NCBI GenBank assembly: GCA_937876355.1
Contig: CALFHN010000041.1
Span: 1 to 64,000, forward strand
Direction: 5' to 3'
Source: an uncultured Bacteroidota bacterium
GTDB taxonomy: Bacteria > Bacteroidota > Rhodothermia > Rhodothermales > UBA10348
Length of the DNA: 64,000 nt
Shown: piece after piece, positions 12,987 through 22,838 of the stretch
How the letters are laid out: every line of letters starts with the position of its first letter
Position numbering within the stretch: position 1 is the first letter of the stretch
Position numbers and translations under genes: made by a program
The notes under the pieces: generated by a model
What the model saw: only the letters and a program-made list of their open reading frames with translations
Databases searched by the model: none
Told to the model about the DNA's origin: nothing

Positions 12987-13940
12987 ATGAACAACACCTA
13001 CGTTTCCCGTTTTAGAAGTGAACTCGAGCTTTTTTCTGTCGTGTTGATGTGGGGCATAAACTTTCCACTAATCAAGATCATCTTGGTCGTAGTGCCTCCC
13101 CATGTCCTAAATGTTTTGAGAATATCGTCCGCCGGATTGGTTCTTGGTTTTATCTATTTCCGAAGGTCAAAATGGTCTTTTTCAACGTTTTGGGCACCGC
13201 TTCGAAGTGATCCCAAGGCTTTTATTCTGATATCATTTGTGGGCTGGATTTTTTATCAGGTTGCCTTTATTACGGGCATAAATTTAACCAGTGCAGGGAA
13301 TGCGGCCATTATTATGGCCAGCCCCCCCGTTTGGACCGCCATTCTAGGCCGGATTATGGGTGTTGATCGCTTGTCACTGTTTTCTTGGGTAGGGCTGTTA
13401 GTGTCTATTGCTGGAACGGCAAGCATTGTTGCACTGGGAACGGCAGAGATCAGTTTAAGCTCGGATCTATTCCTTGGAAATGCTTTCATGCTGTTAGCAG
13501 CAGCTTTTTGGGGATTTTACACAGCAATGTCGAGGCCCATGGTCGCAAAACACTCTCCTCTTGCCCTAGCAGTGATTTCTCTTCTCATAGCTTTACCTTT
13601 TCTCGTGATATATTCCGTTCCGTTTTGGAAGCTGGTGGATTGGTCACTGGTCACGCCATGGTACTTTTTGGCCATCTTTCTGTCTGGTTCCTTATCAACA
13701 GGGGTTGCGATTGTTTTTTGGAATAAATCTGTTCAAAAGTTAGGGGCTTCCCACACTGCTGCGTTTAACAACCTCGTTCCGCTAATTGCCTTGTTCAGCA
13801 GCTACTTCATGTTGGGAAGCGAAATTGTTGCGGTGCAAATGATTGGAGGTTCTCTTGTTATAGGAGGATTAGTATTAATGCGATGGGCCAGACGACGCAT
13901 GGAAAAAAATGAACCGATACAAGAGGTACGCATACTGTGA
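12987..13940 (+). CDS. EamA/DMT-family transporter
   Basis: 317 aa, about 10 TM helices in two EamA-like repeats. Confidence 0.88.
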   Translation: MNNTYVSRFRSELELFSVVLMWGINFPLIKIILVVVPPHVLNVLRISSAGLVLGFIYFRRSKWSFSTFWAPLRSDPKAFILISFVGWIFYQVAFITGINLTSAGNAAIIMASPPVWTAILGRIMGVDRLSLFSWVGLLVSIAGTASIVALGTAEISLSSDLFLGNAFMLLAAAFWGFYTAMSRPMVAKHSPLALAVISLLIALPFLVIYSVPFWKLVDWSLVTPWYFLAIFLSGSLSTGVAIVFWNKSVQKLGASHTAAFNNLVPLIALFSSYFMLGSEIVAVQMIGGSLVIGGLVLMRWARRRMEKNEPIQEVRIL

Positions 13941-13989
13941 AAAGCCAGTGGTCACCTGAATGGAATTTATCGCCCTCCCCTACGTCAAA

Positions 13990-14772
13990 ATGAAACAAGT
14001 AGCTTGCCTTTTCAGCCTCTTGTTCACCTTCGGACTCGCCCAGGGGCAGAGCATCATTTCTTTTGCCCCATGGGAATTTGGAGCAGAATTTTTATCCGAC
14101 AGTAAATACGACTTGCTAGAACCGTTTATCTCCATTAAGCGGGTTGTACCCTTATCCTCCTTGCTGCCTCAAGTCACCGGCGATTCCTATGTACAGGCCC
14201 TTACCATTTTAGTCGGATCTCGAATAACAAATTCTAAAGCAGAACATATTCGGTTTAGGATTACTGCTGTTAAACTCGCCTTGCAACGCGCGTACACGTC
14301 CGGCGGCTTCACGCTCTTAGACTTCAACCGCACCGGCTTAATTGACGAACAAACGACGTGGATAGGTGCATCTTTTGGCCCTGGCATTCACGTTAAAAAT
14401 GACGACGTAGGTGCGTGGGCGAGGGTTTCAGCGGAAGGGCAATTAACGTCCCAAAAACCTGGGGGGCTTCTCTTCTCGGGAATGGAAGATGCGACCGTAC
14501 TTAAAACGGGGTTTGCATACAAAGTGAGTGCAGAAGCAGGCGTTTTGCTGCGAAAAAAACTTAGGGTTGACGTTTCCTACGAGCTTGAACGGTTTTCTAA
14601 GGCAAACCTGGATCACAGAGAATGGTTAGCAATGGCTAGCTTTCGATTCAACCCTCGGTATGCGGCTTCTTTGGGTTATCAAACTGGTGAGTTTGAATTT
14701 GCGAACATCACCAAACAGTTCTCTGGCTTAATGGGGGCTTTCCGTTTCACCCCGTCAGCATCTCCATTTTAA
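13990..14772 (+). CDS. Hypothetical exported protein, probable outer-membrane beta-barrel
   Basis: Signal peptide MKQVACLFSLLFTFGLAQGQS; alternating beta-strand pattern. Confidence 0.55.
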   Translation: MKQVACLFSLLFTFGLAQGQSIISFAPWEFGAEFLSDSKYDLLEPFISIKRVVPLSSLLPQVTGDSYVQALTILVGSRITNSKAEHIRFRITAVKLALQRAYTSGGFTLLDFNRTGLIDEQTTWIGASFGPGIHVKNDDVGAWARVSAEGQLTSQKPGGLLFSGMEDATVLKTGFAYKVSAEAGVLLRKKLRVDVSYELERFSKANLDHREWLAMASFRFNPRYAASLGYQTGEFEFANITKQFSGLMGAFRFTPSASPF

Positions 14773-14779
14773 AATGCGG

Positions 14780-15322
14780 TCAGATGGGCAGCGAGTCCCT
14801 GCCGAAGTCTAGTCGATCTTCAACTTGCTGTCGCAATTCCTCGAAAGCGGGCGATTTATCTGATAAAAACCGCCATGCATCGGGTACCAGACGATAAACT
14901 GGCATATAAAACTCCGACACTTCCCTCGCTGATCTCCCAGGAAGTTCTGCCATACCTATCATTAGAAAGGCAAGACTCATCAAAATGGCAGCTTTGAGGC
15001 TGCCTGCGATACCGCCAGCCAAACGATCCAAGCCTGTTAGCCTTACGGCTGCGATGAGTGATTGGGCTGCACTTGCCACAGTGTGAACGGACATTTTTAC
15101 CAGAACAAAAACAGCTATAAACGCAACAAGCGGCCCGAAACCACCAGAAAGCCCCAGTTTCAGCTCCAATAGCCTACCCGCTGATTCCATAAACGAAGCA
15201 GCCAATACAAAAGCCAATACGGTTCCGATCAAACTAGACAACTGTTTTAAAAAACCAGATTTTAGGCCTCTGATCAAACCGATAGCAAGTACTACTAATA
15301 TGAAAATGTCTAATGTTGGCAT
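14780..15322 (-). CDS. CvpA family protein
   Basis: 180 aa, TM helices, N-terminus MPTLDIFILVVLAIGLIRGLKSGFLKQLSSLIGTVLAFVLA typical of CvpA. Confidence 0.85.
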   Translation of the reverse strand: MPTLDIFILVVLAIGLIRGLKSGFLKQLSSLIGTVLAFVLAASFMESAGRLLELKLGLSGGFGPLVAFIAVFVLVKMSVHTVASAAQSLIAAVRLTGLDRLAGGIAGSLKAAILMSLAFLMIGMAELPGRSAREVSEFYMPVYRLVPDAWRFLSDKSPAFEELRQQVEDRLDFGRDSLPI

Positions 15323-15343
15323 GCATTTGTTATCGGTCGCGAA

Positions 15344-15805
15344 TCAAGAACCTGAAAGAACAGATCTGACAATTTGCTGAACCATTTTCCCATCCGCCAA
15401 ACCTTTCAGTTTAGCCATAGATGGCCCCATTACCTTTCCCATTTCCCTCATGTCGACCACACCGGTCTCCTTCACGATCTGTTCAACGACCATGCGGACC
15501 TCTGTTTCAGATAGTTGCTTCGGCAAATAAAAACCAATTATTTCGAGTTCGGCTACTTCAATTGCTTTCAGGTCTTCCCTTCCGGCCGATTCGAACTGTT
15601 CTATAGAATCCCTGCGTTGCTTGGCTTGTTTTTGAAGCACCGCAAAAGCTTCTTCTTCCGGAATATCTCCTACTCCGCCTTTGCGCAATTCTATTTCTCT
15701 CGCCATTACAGCAGCGCGTAGAAAACGGATGGTTCTAAGCCGAACTTCATCTCGGGCTTTCATGGCCTCTTTCAGGTCATTTTGGAGTCTTTCCTTCAAC
15801 ATCAT
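15344..15805 (-). CDS. GatB/YqeY domain-containing protein
   Basis: LKERLQNDLKEAMKARDEVRLRTIRFLRAAVMAREIELRKG and MREMGKVMGPSMAKLKGLADGKMVQQIVRSVL match the YqeY family. Confidence 0.92.
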   Translation of the reverse strand: MMLKERLQNDLKEAMKARDEVRLRTIRFLRAAVMAREIELRKGGVGDIPEEEAFAVLQKQAKQRRDSIEQFESAGREDLKAIEVAELEIIGFYLPKQLSETEVRMVVEQIVKETGVVDMREMGKVMGPSMAKLKGLADGKMVQQIVRSVLSGS

Positions 15806-15920
15806 TTTAAAACAGAGGTATTGTGGGGTTTTTAGTAGTTCAACTTGAACGTGCATTCAAGGTGCGTGTTCGGCGACCTACTGGAATAGAAGAAAAAGAC
15901 TACGCACCAAGATTTCGGCC

Positions 15921-16499
15921 TTAAAAAATCAACCTAAATGCGATGATCCCGACTCCAACTTGCATAACCCCTAAAGCCATTCCGGATTGCAAGTCGAGTC
16001 TTTTTACCGTTGTTTTTAAAGTCGGATTTCCTGTTTTTAGATAGGTTTCAAATCGGTTGTCCGCTTTTGTCCTTAGGTGAATTGCTAGTGCACCGGCCAA
16101 AATCGAAGTACCTGCCGCTGCAAAAGATATCCAATTACGTCTCTTCAATTCAGACCCCAGCCCTACCAATACAACAGGTTTTAATGTGTTGTCCTCCACT
16201 ACTGGGAATATGGCTTTTAGCGTCAAGACGGACTCTGAATCCAATTCATTTTCTTTTTTAAGGTCAAATACGATAGGAGCGATAGACCATTCATCAAAAC
16301 TGACCTGCCGGATAGATATGGTTTTTACGTTCTCATTGATCGTGAAAGGTGATTGAGAAGCAATACCAATCCAAATCCAGTCTGCAAAAACGTTTGCCCC
16401 AGGAACGTTCGATTCAATAACAACCGTTCGCTGAGATTGCGCTTGGGCTTGCACTGTTAAAAGGCAGCAGAATGCCAGAAAGAGGTTAATTCGACGCAT
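15921..16499 (-). CDS. Small exported/membrane protein with PEGA-like N-terminal region
   Basis: Signal peptide; RTVVIESNVPGANVFADWIWIGIASQSPFTINENVKTISIRQ resembles PEGA domains; overlaps the upstream gene by 14 bp. Confidence 0.6.
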   Translation of the reverse strand: MRRINLFLAFCCLLTVQAQAQSQRTVVIESNVPGANVFADWIWIGIASQSPFTINENVKTISIRQVSFDEWSIAPIVFDLKKENELDSESVLTLKAIFPVVEDNTLKPVVLVGLGSELKRRNWISFAAAGTSILAGALAIHLRTKADNRFETYLKTGNPTLKTTVKRLDLQSGMALGVMQVGVGIIAFRLIF

Positions 16500-17673
16500 C
16501 TTTTAACCCCACTGCAGTTTTAAAATAAGTCACATTTCTTGGCTCACTCAATACGAGAAGGCCACCTTCTGAAATGGCCATGGCAGATTTAATTCTGCCT
16601 TTGAGAGTGGTTTCCCAACGGGTAGTGCCGTCCTGCAGATCAAATGCGTACAACTTCCTTCCAAGCGATCCTACATAAACCACGTTTTTTTCAATAAGAG
16701 GAGCGGCTACAACCACGTCGGGAAGCTGTGTACTCCATTTTTCAACTCCATTCTCAACCAAAAAGGCGCGAACTACCCCGTCAGTCGCTCCAACCACAAC
16801 TAGGTTTTCTGATATCGCTGTAGCGCCAAAGCGAACGCTTGAGTTTGTAGAATGATAAATCCATTTCGCAGACCCATCGTCCGAATCAAGAACTTCGACA
16901 GTACCCCGTGTAGTCGATACTGCGATGCTAGAACCAATTGAAGAAGCTCCTTCGTACACGGGGCCAGAAAGTTGTCTTGACCATAACACGCTGCCGTCCA
17001 AAATATTGAGCAAGGAGGCTCGACCCGCATCGTCAACGACAAAAACGCCTTTGTTTTGTATCAATAACAACGAACTTTGGACAGATACCCGATCTCCTAA
17101 TTCAATTTTCCACTGTTCTTCCCCCGTTTTTTGATCAAAAGCATGTACCATGCCCTGTACATCTGCGGCAATGATGAGCCCGTCTGTTACAACAAACCCG
17201 CTTTCGATTGGGGTGCCACCGTTCTTCCACAAAAAAGTGGCTTTCTTGAGATCAAAAGCCGTAAGGACTCTCTTTCCCCATGCTGAGGCCACATACATAA
17301 AGCCCTCACTTATCGCCAAAGGAGCTTCGATTCCATCACCAAAATTTTTAAATCCTCGCTTGCGACCGGTTGCCAATTCAATGCTGTGAACCTCACCTTT
17401 GTTGGTGCCAATAAGAACTACGCCGTTCAAAATTAACGGCGATCCAGGTCCGAATGCAGCCGCAGCGTTGTACTCCCAAGCAACTTCTAGTGGAAGTGCC
17501 AGGCCATCTGACGTACTCCGACTCCTGTTTTGAGTATATCCATCCACCAGCCAATCACTATCCGTAACAATGTTAGGACGCTCAAATTGAATGGTTTGGC
17601 ATCCAGTCCAAAAGAGAACAAATAACAAAAACCGAGATATGTTTAGTTTTTGAGACATCTTTAGAAGTCCCAT
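16486..17673 (-). CDS. PQQ-like beta-propeller lipoprotein (BamB-like)
   Basis: Repeated propeller blades (GVVLIGTNKGEVHSIELATGRKR, GLIIAADVQGMVHAFDQKTGEEQWKIELG, VVYVGSLGRKLYAFDLQDGTTRWETTLKG) and a lipobox-like segment FVLFWTGCQ. Confidence 0.82.
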   Translation of the reverse strand: MGLLKMSQKLNISRFLLFVLFWTGCQTIQFERPNIVTDSDWLVDGYTQNRSRSTSDGLALPLEVAWEYNAAAAFGPGSPLILNGVVLIGTNKGEVHSIELATGRKRGFKNFGDGIEAPLAISEGFMYVASAWGKRVLTAFDLKKATFLWKNGGTPIESGFVVTDGLIIAADVQGMVHAFDQKTGEEQWKIELGDRVSVQSSLLLIQNKGVFVVDDAGRASLLNILDGSVLWSRQLSGPVYEGASSIGSSIAVSTTRGTVEVLDSDDGSAKWIYHSTNSSVRFGATAISENLVVVGATDGVVRAFLVENGVEKWSTQLPDVVVAAPLIEKNVVYVGSLGRKLYAFDLQDGTTRWETTLKGRIKSAMAISEGGLLVLSEPRNVTYFKTAVGLKDASN

Positions 17674-20606
17674 CCAAAGAAAAATTGCCTAAAGATTTTA
17701 TCCCGTTCGGTGAACCCCTTTCGGTACCGATAGCCCATATCCCAACGCATTACGAACGCGCCAAATAGGTTCACTCGTAAGCCAAACCCTGCTGACCCTA
17801 CGGTCTCGCCGGAGCGAATCTCAGGCCGGAGCTCGTCATAATCCTTATTCCAGGCGTGAGCGGCGTCAAAAAAGAGAGTCCCTCGCAGGTGAGCAACCCC
17901 AAATGGAGCTAAGATCGGCAATAAAATGGTCGGGGCATTTATTAATGGAAATCGTAGTTCGTGAGATGTAAACCACATTTTTTGGCCACGGACATCAAAC
18001 CAATTGAAACCTCTCAGGTCCCAGCTGCCGCCAAGGACAAAAAGACGAGCTTCCCGCCCTTCATTTATGCGTGCCATTCCCCAAGAGGCAAAAGTCACGT
18101 TGTTTGCTATACGAAAGTATTTTCGAACGTCTAACATCACGGAGAAATAACTTACGTTTGAATACAAAACGTCCGATGTATATCCGGCCGAAAGAGACCC
18201 TCTCCAGCCTGAGATCGGTCCATTCATCCAATACAGGGCATTATCTCTAACTAAGGCAACTGAATTCGAAAGCAGTAGGGCTTCACGGTCTCCGCGTCTA
18301 AGCTGAATATCTTTTCGCGTCCAGTTGAGGGACGTCATTAATTCAACTCGACTGAATTTCGAAAGTGGATAGCTTACCAGTCCATATCCACCATACACTG
18401 TTTCAAAAAACACAGGGAAAGCAATTGGCGCATCTGGATCTGTAACGTCGTAGCGACGACCCGAATAGCGGTAAATCCCGTAGCCGATATTGGCCCTATT
18501 ATTCAATTTAAATCGGGATAATTGAAGGCTAAGGTCTCTCAAGAAATCCCTACTTCCAGTTCCCGTATTAAGTAATGTCAAATACAGGTAATCGTCTCCC
18601 AGCATATCAGAAAAGGCTAGCACCGCCCCTCCTGTAGTGCCCAGAACCGAGTTTTGACTTACAATTCCTTGGGCGATATCGAGATTGTATTTGGGCTTGT
18701 ATGCCGCCAATTCAGCGTCCACTCCTATTTCTAATCGCTCGTAGGTCCACGGTCTTCCAATCCCCGACAAATTGGCTGTCACAACCTGTTTCGGAGCCTT
18801 CAAAAGAGAGTCGACCTTTGAAATCTGACGAATGGAAAAACTTATTCCCTCAAAACTGGTGAAAATGATGTGGTCGTCATCTGCCCAATATGGATCCATG
18901 GAAGCCGATGAAAGGGAGGTCAGTCGAGTAGTCCGCCGCCAAGTTGGCACCTGTGGAGAAGGTTCTGATGTTGAAGTCGCACTCACGTCGGGTAGTGTTA
19001 CCTCGTGACTCATGTCCACAGACCAGATATTTTGGGCTGTATATCGTCCAGTTGAATCTCTCCTTGTGGATATGTAAGCCAACTGTTTGCCGCTCGGACT
19101 CCAGGTAGGGGACAAATCGGTCTGCTCTCCAAACGTCACATATCGGATATTTCCGTCCTTGACATCGTATGTAAAGATGTTATAATGACCGTCCACTCCG
19201 AGCGAAGTTCGATCTGACGAAAAGGCAATCCGTTCTCCGTCAGGGCTCCACGACGGGTCTCTATCGTCGTATATGTCCGAGGTAAGTTGTTGCAGCTCAG
19301 CGGTTTCCCTCGAGAATAGGTACAAATCGGTGAAGCCATTTCTAGTTATGGCTGTAAACGTGATCTGTTTACTATCCGGACTCCAAGACGGTGAATAAAT
19401 GGCCACCAAATCGTCGAAGCGATACGTTTTCTCCATTCGGTCTTCTACTAGATCGAAAACGTGCACGACATCTTGTCCACCTGACTTCGTCACAAAAACG
19501 AGAAGTCCCTGCTTGGAAACTGAAATGCGGCTTTCAAACAAGTGAAATGCTTCAAACTCACTACTTTGCTCTCCGTGAATGAGTACCCGCGCTTCGCCAA
19601 GAGGACGAAAATCCGAATCGACTTCAACTTCATAGACGTTGCCAAGTCCACTTTTATTGCCAACGAAGTATACCTTTTGCGTTCCATCTGCAAAGCGGTG
19701 AAAGTTTGGTTTTGCGCTGAATCCCTCTGTAGAAAGCCCACCCGCAATAATGGAAGGCAGCTCAATTTGCTGAAACTCCGGATAATATTGCTCTTTTAAC
19801 CATACCAGCCATTTTTGAGAAATCACTTCAAACTCATCCTGAAGAGTCACTTCAAGAACCACCCTGAAATCACGATCCTTCCAGACATTGTCAATGATTT
19901 CCAATATTTTTTCTTCGCCGTAGACCTCGGAGAAAAAGCGATTTATGGCTTCCCCCTGTTTGTACATCACGTACGAACCCTGGATACGATACATGGACTC
20001 TAGTGGCACGAGGTAGTTGGAAAACAACGCATCTCGAATTACCATTTCATGCTGGTCGTCGGGTTTACCCGACCAATATTCGGCCAGTCCCTCCGTAAAC
20101 CAAAGAGGTAAAAATCGATCAGTCGGTCTCCTATGATCACGCATAACTCTTGTAAGTTTGTTATACGTAAACACGTGGACCATCTCGTGTCGGATAACCC
20201 TTCTAAAACGATGTAAATTTCCGTTGGCAGGGATCACAACGCGTCCCTTCAGAAATTCAAAAAATCCACCAACCCCATCCGGAATAAAACCAGAAGTGAC
20301 ATTGGTTTGTTTAAAATGCAGGTTGGAAGAATAGAAAATGAGTGGAACACGATTGTTCAGAGAAAAACTGAATTTGTGTTGTAATTCCGTATAGGCCTCT
20401 TCAGCAAAAAACGCCCCGCGTTCCGCCAGTTCAAGCATTTCAGGATAAAAATATATGTCGAAGTGCTCGGTCTTCATGACCTGCCAATCGAAATCTTCGT
20501 ACTGAATCTTGTTTCGGCCGAAATGATATCCGTACTGGGCAAAAATATTGCCCGCCGGTAACAGCAAGGCAATGATGCAAAGTAATTTCAGGGCGGTTCT
20601 GGTCAT
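17661..20606 (-). CDS. Peptidase MA-like metallohydrolase + TolB/PD40 beta-propeller + C-terminal Omp85/BamA-like beta-barrel
   Basis: 981 aa; HEMVH (residues 140-144) with downstream WFTEGLAEYW; WD40-like repeats (SPSWSPDSKQITFTA, DPSWSPDGERIAFSSDR, SPTWSPSGKQLAYIS); beta-rich C-terminus with LGGSWDLRGF and terminal Phe (FRQFFFGWDF*). Confidence 0.8.
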   Translation of the reverse strand: MTRTALKLLCIIALLLPAGNIFAQYGYHFGRNKIQYEDFDWQVMKTEHFDIYFYPEMLELAERGAFFAEEAYTELQHKFSFSLNNRVPLIFYSSNLHFKQTNVTSGFIPDGVGGFFEFLKGRVVIPANGNLHRFRRVIRHEMVHVFTYNKLTRVMRDHRRPTDRFLPLWFTEGLAEYWSGKPDDQHEMVIRDALFSNYLVPLESMYRIQGSYVMYKQGEAINRFFSEVYGEEKILEIIDNVWKDRDFRVVLEVTLQDEFEVISQKWLVWLKEQYYPEFQQIELPSIIAGGLSTEGFSAKPNFHRFADGTQKVYFVGNKSGLGNVYEVEVDSDFRPLGEARVLIHGEQSSEFEAFHLFESRISVSKQGLLVFVTKSGGQDVVHVFDLVEDRMEKTYRFDDLVAIYSPSWSPDSKQITFTAITRNGFTDLYLFSRETAELQQLTSDIYDDRDPSWSPDGERIAFSSDRTSLGVDGHYNIFTYDVKDGNIRYVTFGEQTDLSPTWSPSGKQLAYISTRRDSTGRYTAQNIWSVDMSHEVTLPDVSATSTSEPSPQVPTWRRTTRLTSLSSASMDPYWADDDHIIFTSFEGISFSIRQISKVDSLLKAPKQVVTANLSGIGRPWTYERLEIGVDAELAAYKPKYNLDIAQGIVSQNSVLGTTGGAVLAFSDMLGDDYLYLTLLNTGTGSRDFLRDLSLQLSRFKLNNRANIGYGIYRYSGRRYDVTDPDAPIAFPVFFETVYGGYGLVSYPLSKFSRVELMTSLNWTRKDIQLRRGDREALLLSNSVALVRDNALYWMNGPISGWRGSLSAGYTSDVLYSNVSYFSVMLDVRKYFRIANNVTFASWGMARINEGREARLFVLGGSWDLRGFNWFDVRGQKMWFTSHELRFPLINAPTILLPILAPFGVAHLRGTLFFDAAHAWNKDYDELRPEIRSGETVGSAGFGLRVNLFGAFVMRWDMGYRYRKGFTERDKIFRQFFFGWDF

Positions 20607-20733
20607 GAATTGCGTTGGGCGATAATATTCCCGTTTCCCGAAAGTAGCTAATCACAAAAAATCAAAAAGAATAGTCCTCTCTTACCGTACCAGATAGCCT
20701 TTGGATGGTGACAATAAACTGCCGAACGGCAAA

Positions 20734-22515
20734 TTAAGCCGTCTGCTTCCCTTCCAGAAAGAACGAAACACCGCAAGCGTGTTCGTCCAACCATTTGTCC
20801 ATAACGGCCCTAAATTCGGCCGGATCAGATGCTATCAAAGCCTTTTTTGCCAAAGCTTGGCCTTCACTCATTTTCATGGCTCGAATGACGCGTTTGATTC
20901 CGGGCAAATAAATTGGAGAAGCCGAAAAAGTATCAACACCCAATCCCAATAGCACCGGAACAGCCCTTAAATTTGTCGCAAGTTCGCCACACAAACTAAC
21001 GGGAATTCCGGCAGCTTTAGCTGCTGTTGTCGTCATTTGAATGAGTTGCAAAACTGCAGGGTGCATTTCATCATAAAGGTGAGCGACTAAATCATTACCA
21101 CGATCTACAGCCAACACATACTGGGTCAGGTCGTTGGTGCCAATCGAGAAAAAATCAGTTTCGCGGGCAAATTGATCTGCGGCAAGAGCAACCGAAGGCA
21201 CTTCCACCATAACCCCCATCGGAACGTTGGGATCGAAGTCAATTCCTTCAGCCTTTAGATCGAGCATCGTGTTTTGCATGATCTCCCTAAACGACCGGAC
21301 TTCGCGAATGGACGATACCATTGGTAGCAGAATGCGAACGGGACCAAATGCGCTAGCTCGTAGCATGGCCCGAAGGTTGGGAACGAGCAATTCCATCTTA
21401 TCTAACATGATTCGGATACCGCGCCAACCCAAAAATGGATTGTGCTCGCGGTTTCCCATGGGGAGCATTTTATCTCCCCCTAGATCTAATATCCTGAATG
21501 TTGTGGTATTGGGACGGGCAGCTTCCACCACTTCCAAGTAATGGGTAAACTGCTCCGTTTCAGTTACTAGGGCTCGCCCCTCCATCAACAAAGCCATTTC
21601 GGTTCTGTATAAGCCAATACCTTCTGCACCGTATTCAGCCAATTGGACGAGCTCTTCTCGCAATTCAAGATTTGCTTGCAAGCCTACATGATGTCCATCC
21701 AGTGTCTCGGCCGGGAGCGGAACGAGCGTTTTATCCTCCTGAACCAATCGAGAGTAACGCTCCTGCTTAGACACGTAATGTGCAAGGGTTGCTTCATCCG
21801 GATTGACAAGTACTTCCCCTTTGATTCCGTCTAGAATAATGAGATCACCAGGTTTTACCACATTTGTAATTCCGTGGGTGCTCACAATAGCCGGAACATG
21901 TAGTGCCCTTGCCATGATGGATACGTGAGAAGTTGGACCGCCAAAGTCTGTCACGCAACCTAAAATCCCTTTCCTGCTGAACAAGATGATATCAGCGGCC
22001 GTAAGGTTTTCCGAAATGACGATGCTATTTTCGTCAACAGCGGAAAGTATGCGACCTCGTCTGAGGTGTCGGATAATGCGCTCCTGAATATCCAACAAAT
22101 CATTTGCTCGCTCCCGAAGATATTCACTGTCTGAGGCCTCCATCAACCGGCGGTGTTTGGTCATCACCGTTTGAACAGCATATCCAGCGTTCACGCTACT
22201 TTTTTCAATAAGATCGACCACTTCAGGATATAGCGATTGATCCCTTAGCATGAGAAGTTGAGCTTCAAATATCGTTGCGCTATGCTCGCCTAACTTTTCG
22301 CGAGTAATCGAAATGATTTTATTTAGGTCTCGCTCCGCTCTTCGTACGGCATCTTCGAATCGAGAAAGTTCATTTTTTAGAACTTTTGAATCGATACTTA
22401 TTTTTTCAACGTCAAACGATACTTTCGCAAACAGAAATGCGGGACCAATCGCGATTCCAGGAGAAACGGCAATTCCTCGCTCAAGCGCACTAGATATAAG
22501 ATTGGTTGATATCAT
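20734..22515 (-). CDS. ptsI: Phosphoenolpyruvate-protein phosphotransferase (PTS enzyme I)
   Basis: 593 aa; phospho-His motif GGPTSHVSIMARALHVPAIV, GAEGIGLYRTE, GTNDLTQYVLAVDRGN. Confidence 0.96.
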   Translation of the reverse strand: MISTNLISSALERGIAVSPGIAIGPAFLFAKVSFDVEKISIDSKVLKNELSRFEDAVRRAERDLNKIISITREKLGEHSATIFEAQLLMLRDQSLYPEVVDLIEKSSVNAGYAVQTVMTKHRRLMEASDSEYLRERANDLLDIQERIIRHLRRGRILSAVDENSIVISENLTAADIILFSRKGILGCVTDFGGPTSHVSIMARALHVPAIVSTHGITNVVKPGDLIILDGIKGEVLVNPDEATLAHYVSKQERYSRLVQEDKTLVPLPAETLDGHHVGLQANLELREELVQLAEYGAEGIGLYRTEMALLMEGRALVTETEQFTHYLEVVEAARPNTTTFRILDLGGDKMLPMGNREHNPFLGWRGIRIMLDKMELLVPNLRAMLRASAFGPVRILLPMVSSIREVRSFREIMQNTMLDLKAEGIDFDPNVPMGVMVEVPSVALAADQFARETDFFSIGTNDLTQYVLAVDRGNDLVAHLYDEMHPAVLQLIQMTTTAAKAAGIPVSLCGELATNLRAVPVLLGLGVDTFSASPIYLPGIKRVIRAMKMSEGQALAKKALIASDPAEFRAVMDKWLDEHACGVSFFLEGKQTA

Positions 22516-22517
22516 TT

Positions 22518-22787
22518 CTACTTCTCTTCCCCAAAACCATCTTCAAACAAAAGGGCCAAAGCATCGGCTGCTTCGATTTCGTCTTCGCCGTCAAATTGCA
22601 AAATAAGAGTGGCGCCATGCTCTGCGGCTAATGTCATTACGCCAATAATGCTTTTGCCATTGATTTCGTAACCATCCTTCTGAATAAAAAATTCAGAACG
22701 AAACTGAGATGCCTTACGGACAATCATGGATGCTGGCCTGGTATGCAAGCCTGCCCGGTTTGTTACTGTTACTTCCCGTTCAATCAT
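22518..22787 (-). CDS. ptsH: Phosphocarrier protein HPr
   Basis: 89 aa; NRAGLHTRPASMIVRKA and NGKSIIGVMTLAAEHGATL. Confidence 0.95.
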   Translation of the reverse strand: MIEREVTVTNRAGLHTRPASMIVRKASQFRSEFFIQKDGYEINGKSIIGVMTLAAEHGATLILQFDGEDEIEAADALALLFEDGFGEEK

Positions 22788-22838
22788 GGACTAGTGATTC
22801 AAATAATTGATAATTATACTTTTTCCTCATCACAGATT

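Noticed and set aside
20734-22787. Idea that ptsI/ptsH indicate a sugar-uptake PTS locus
   Set aside because: No EIIA/B/C permease genes are visible in the window; a regulatory role or distant permease cannot be decided from here.
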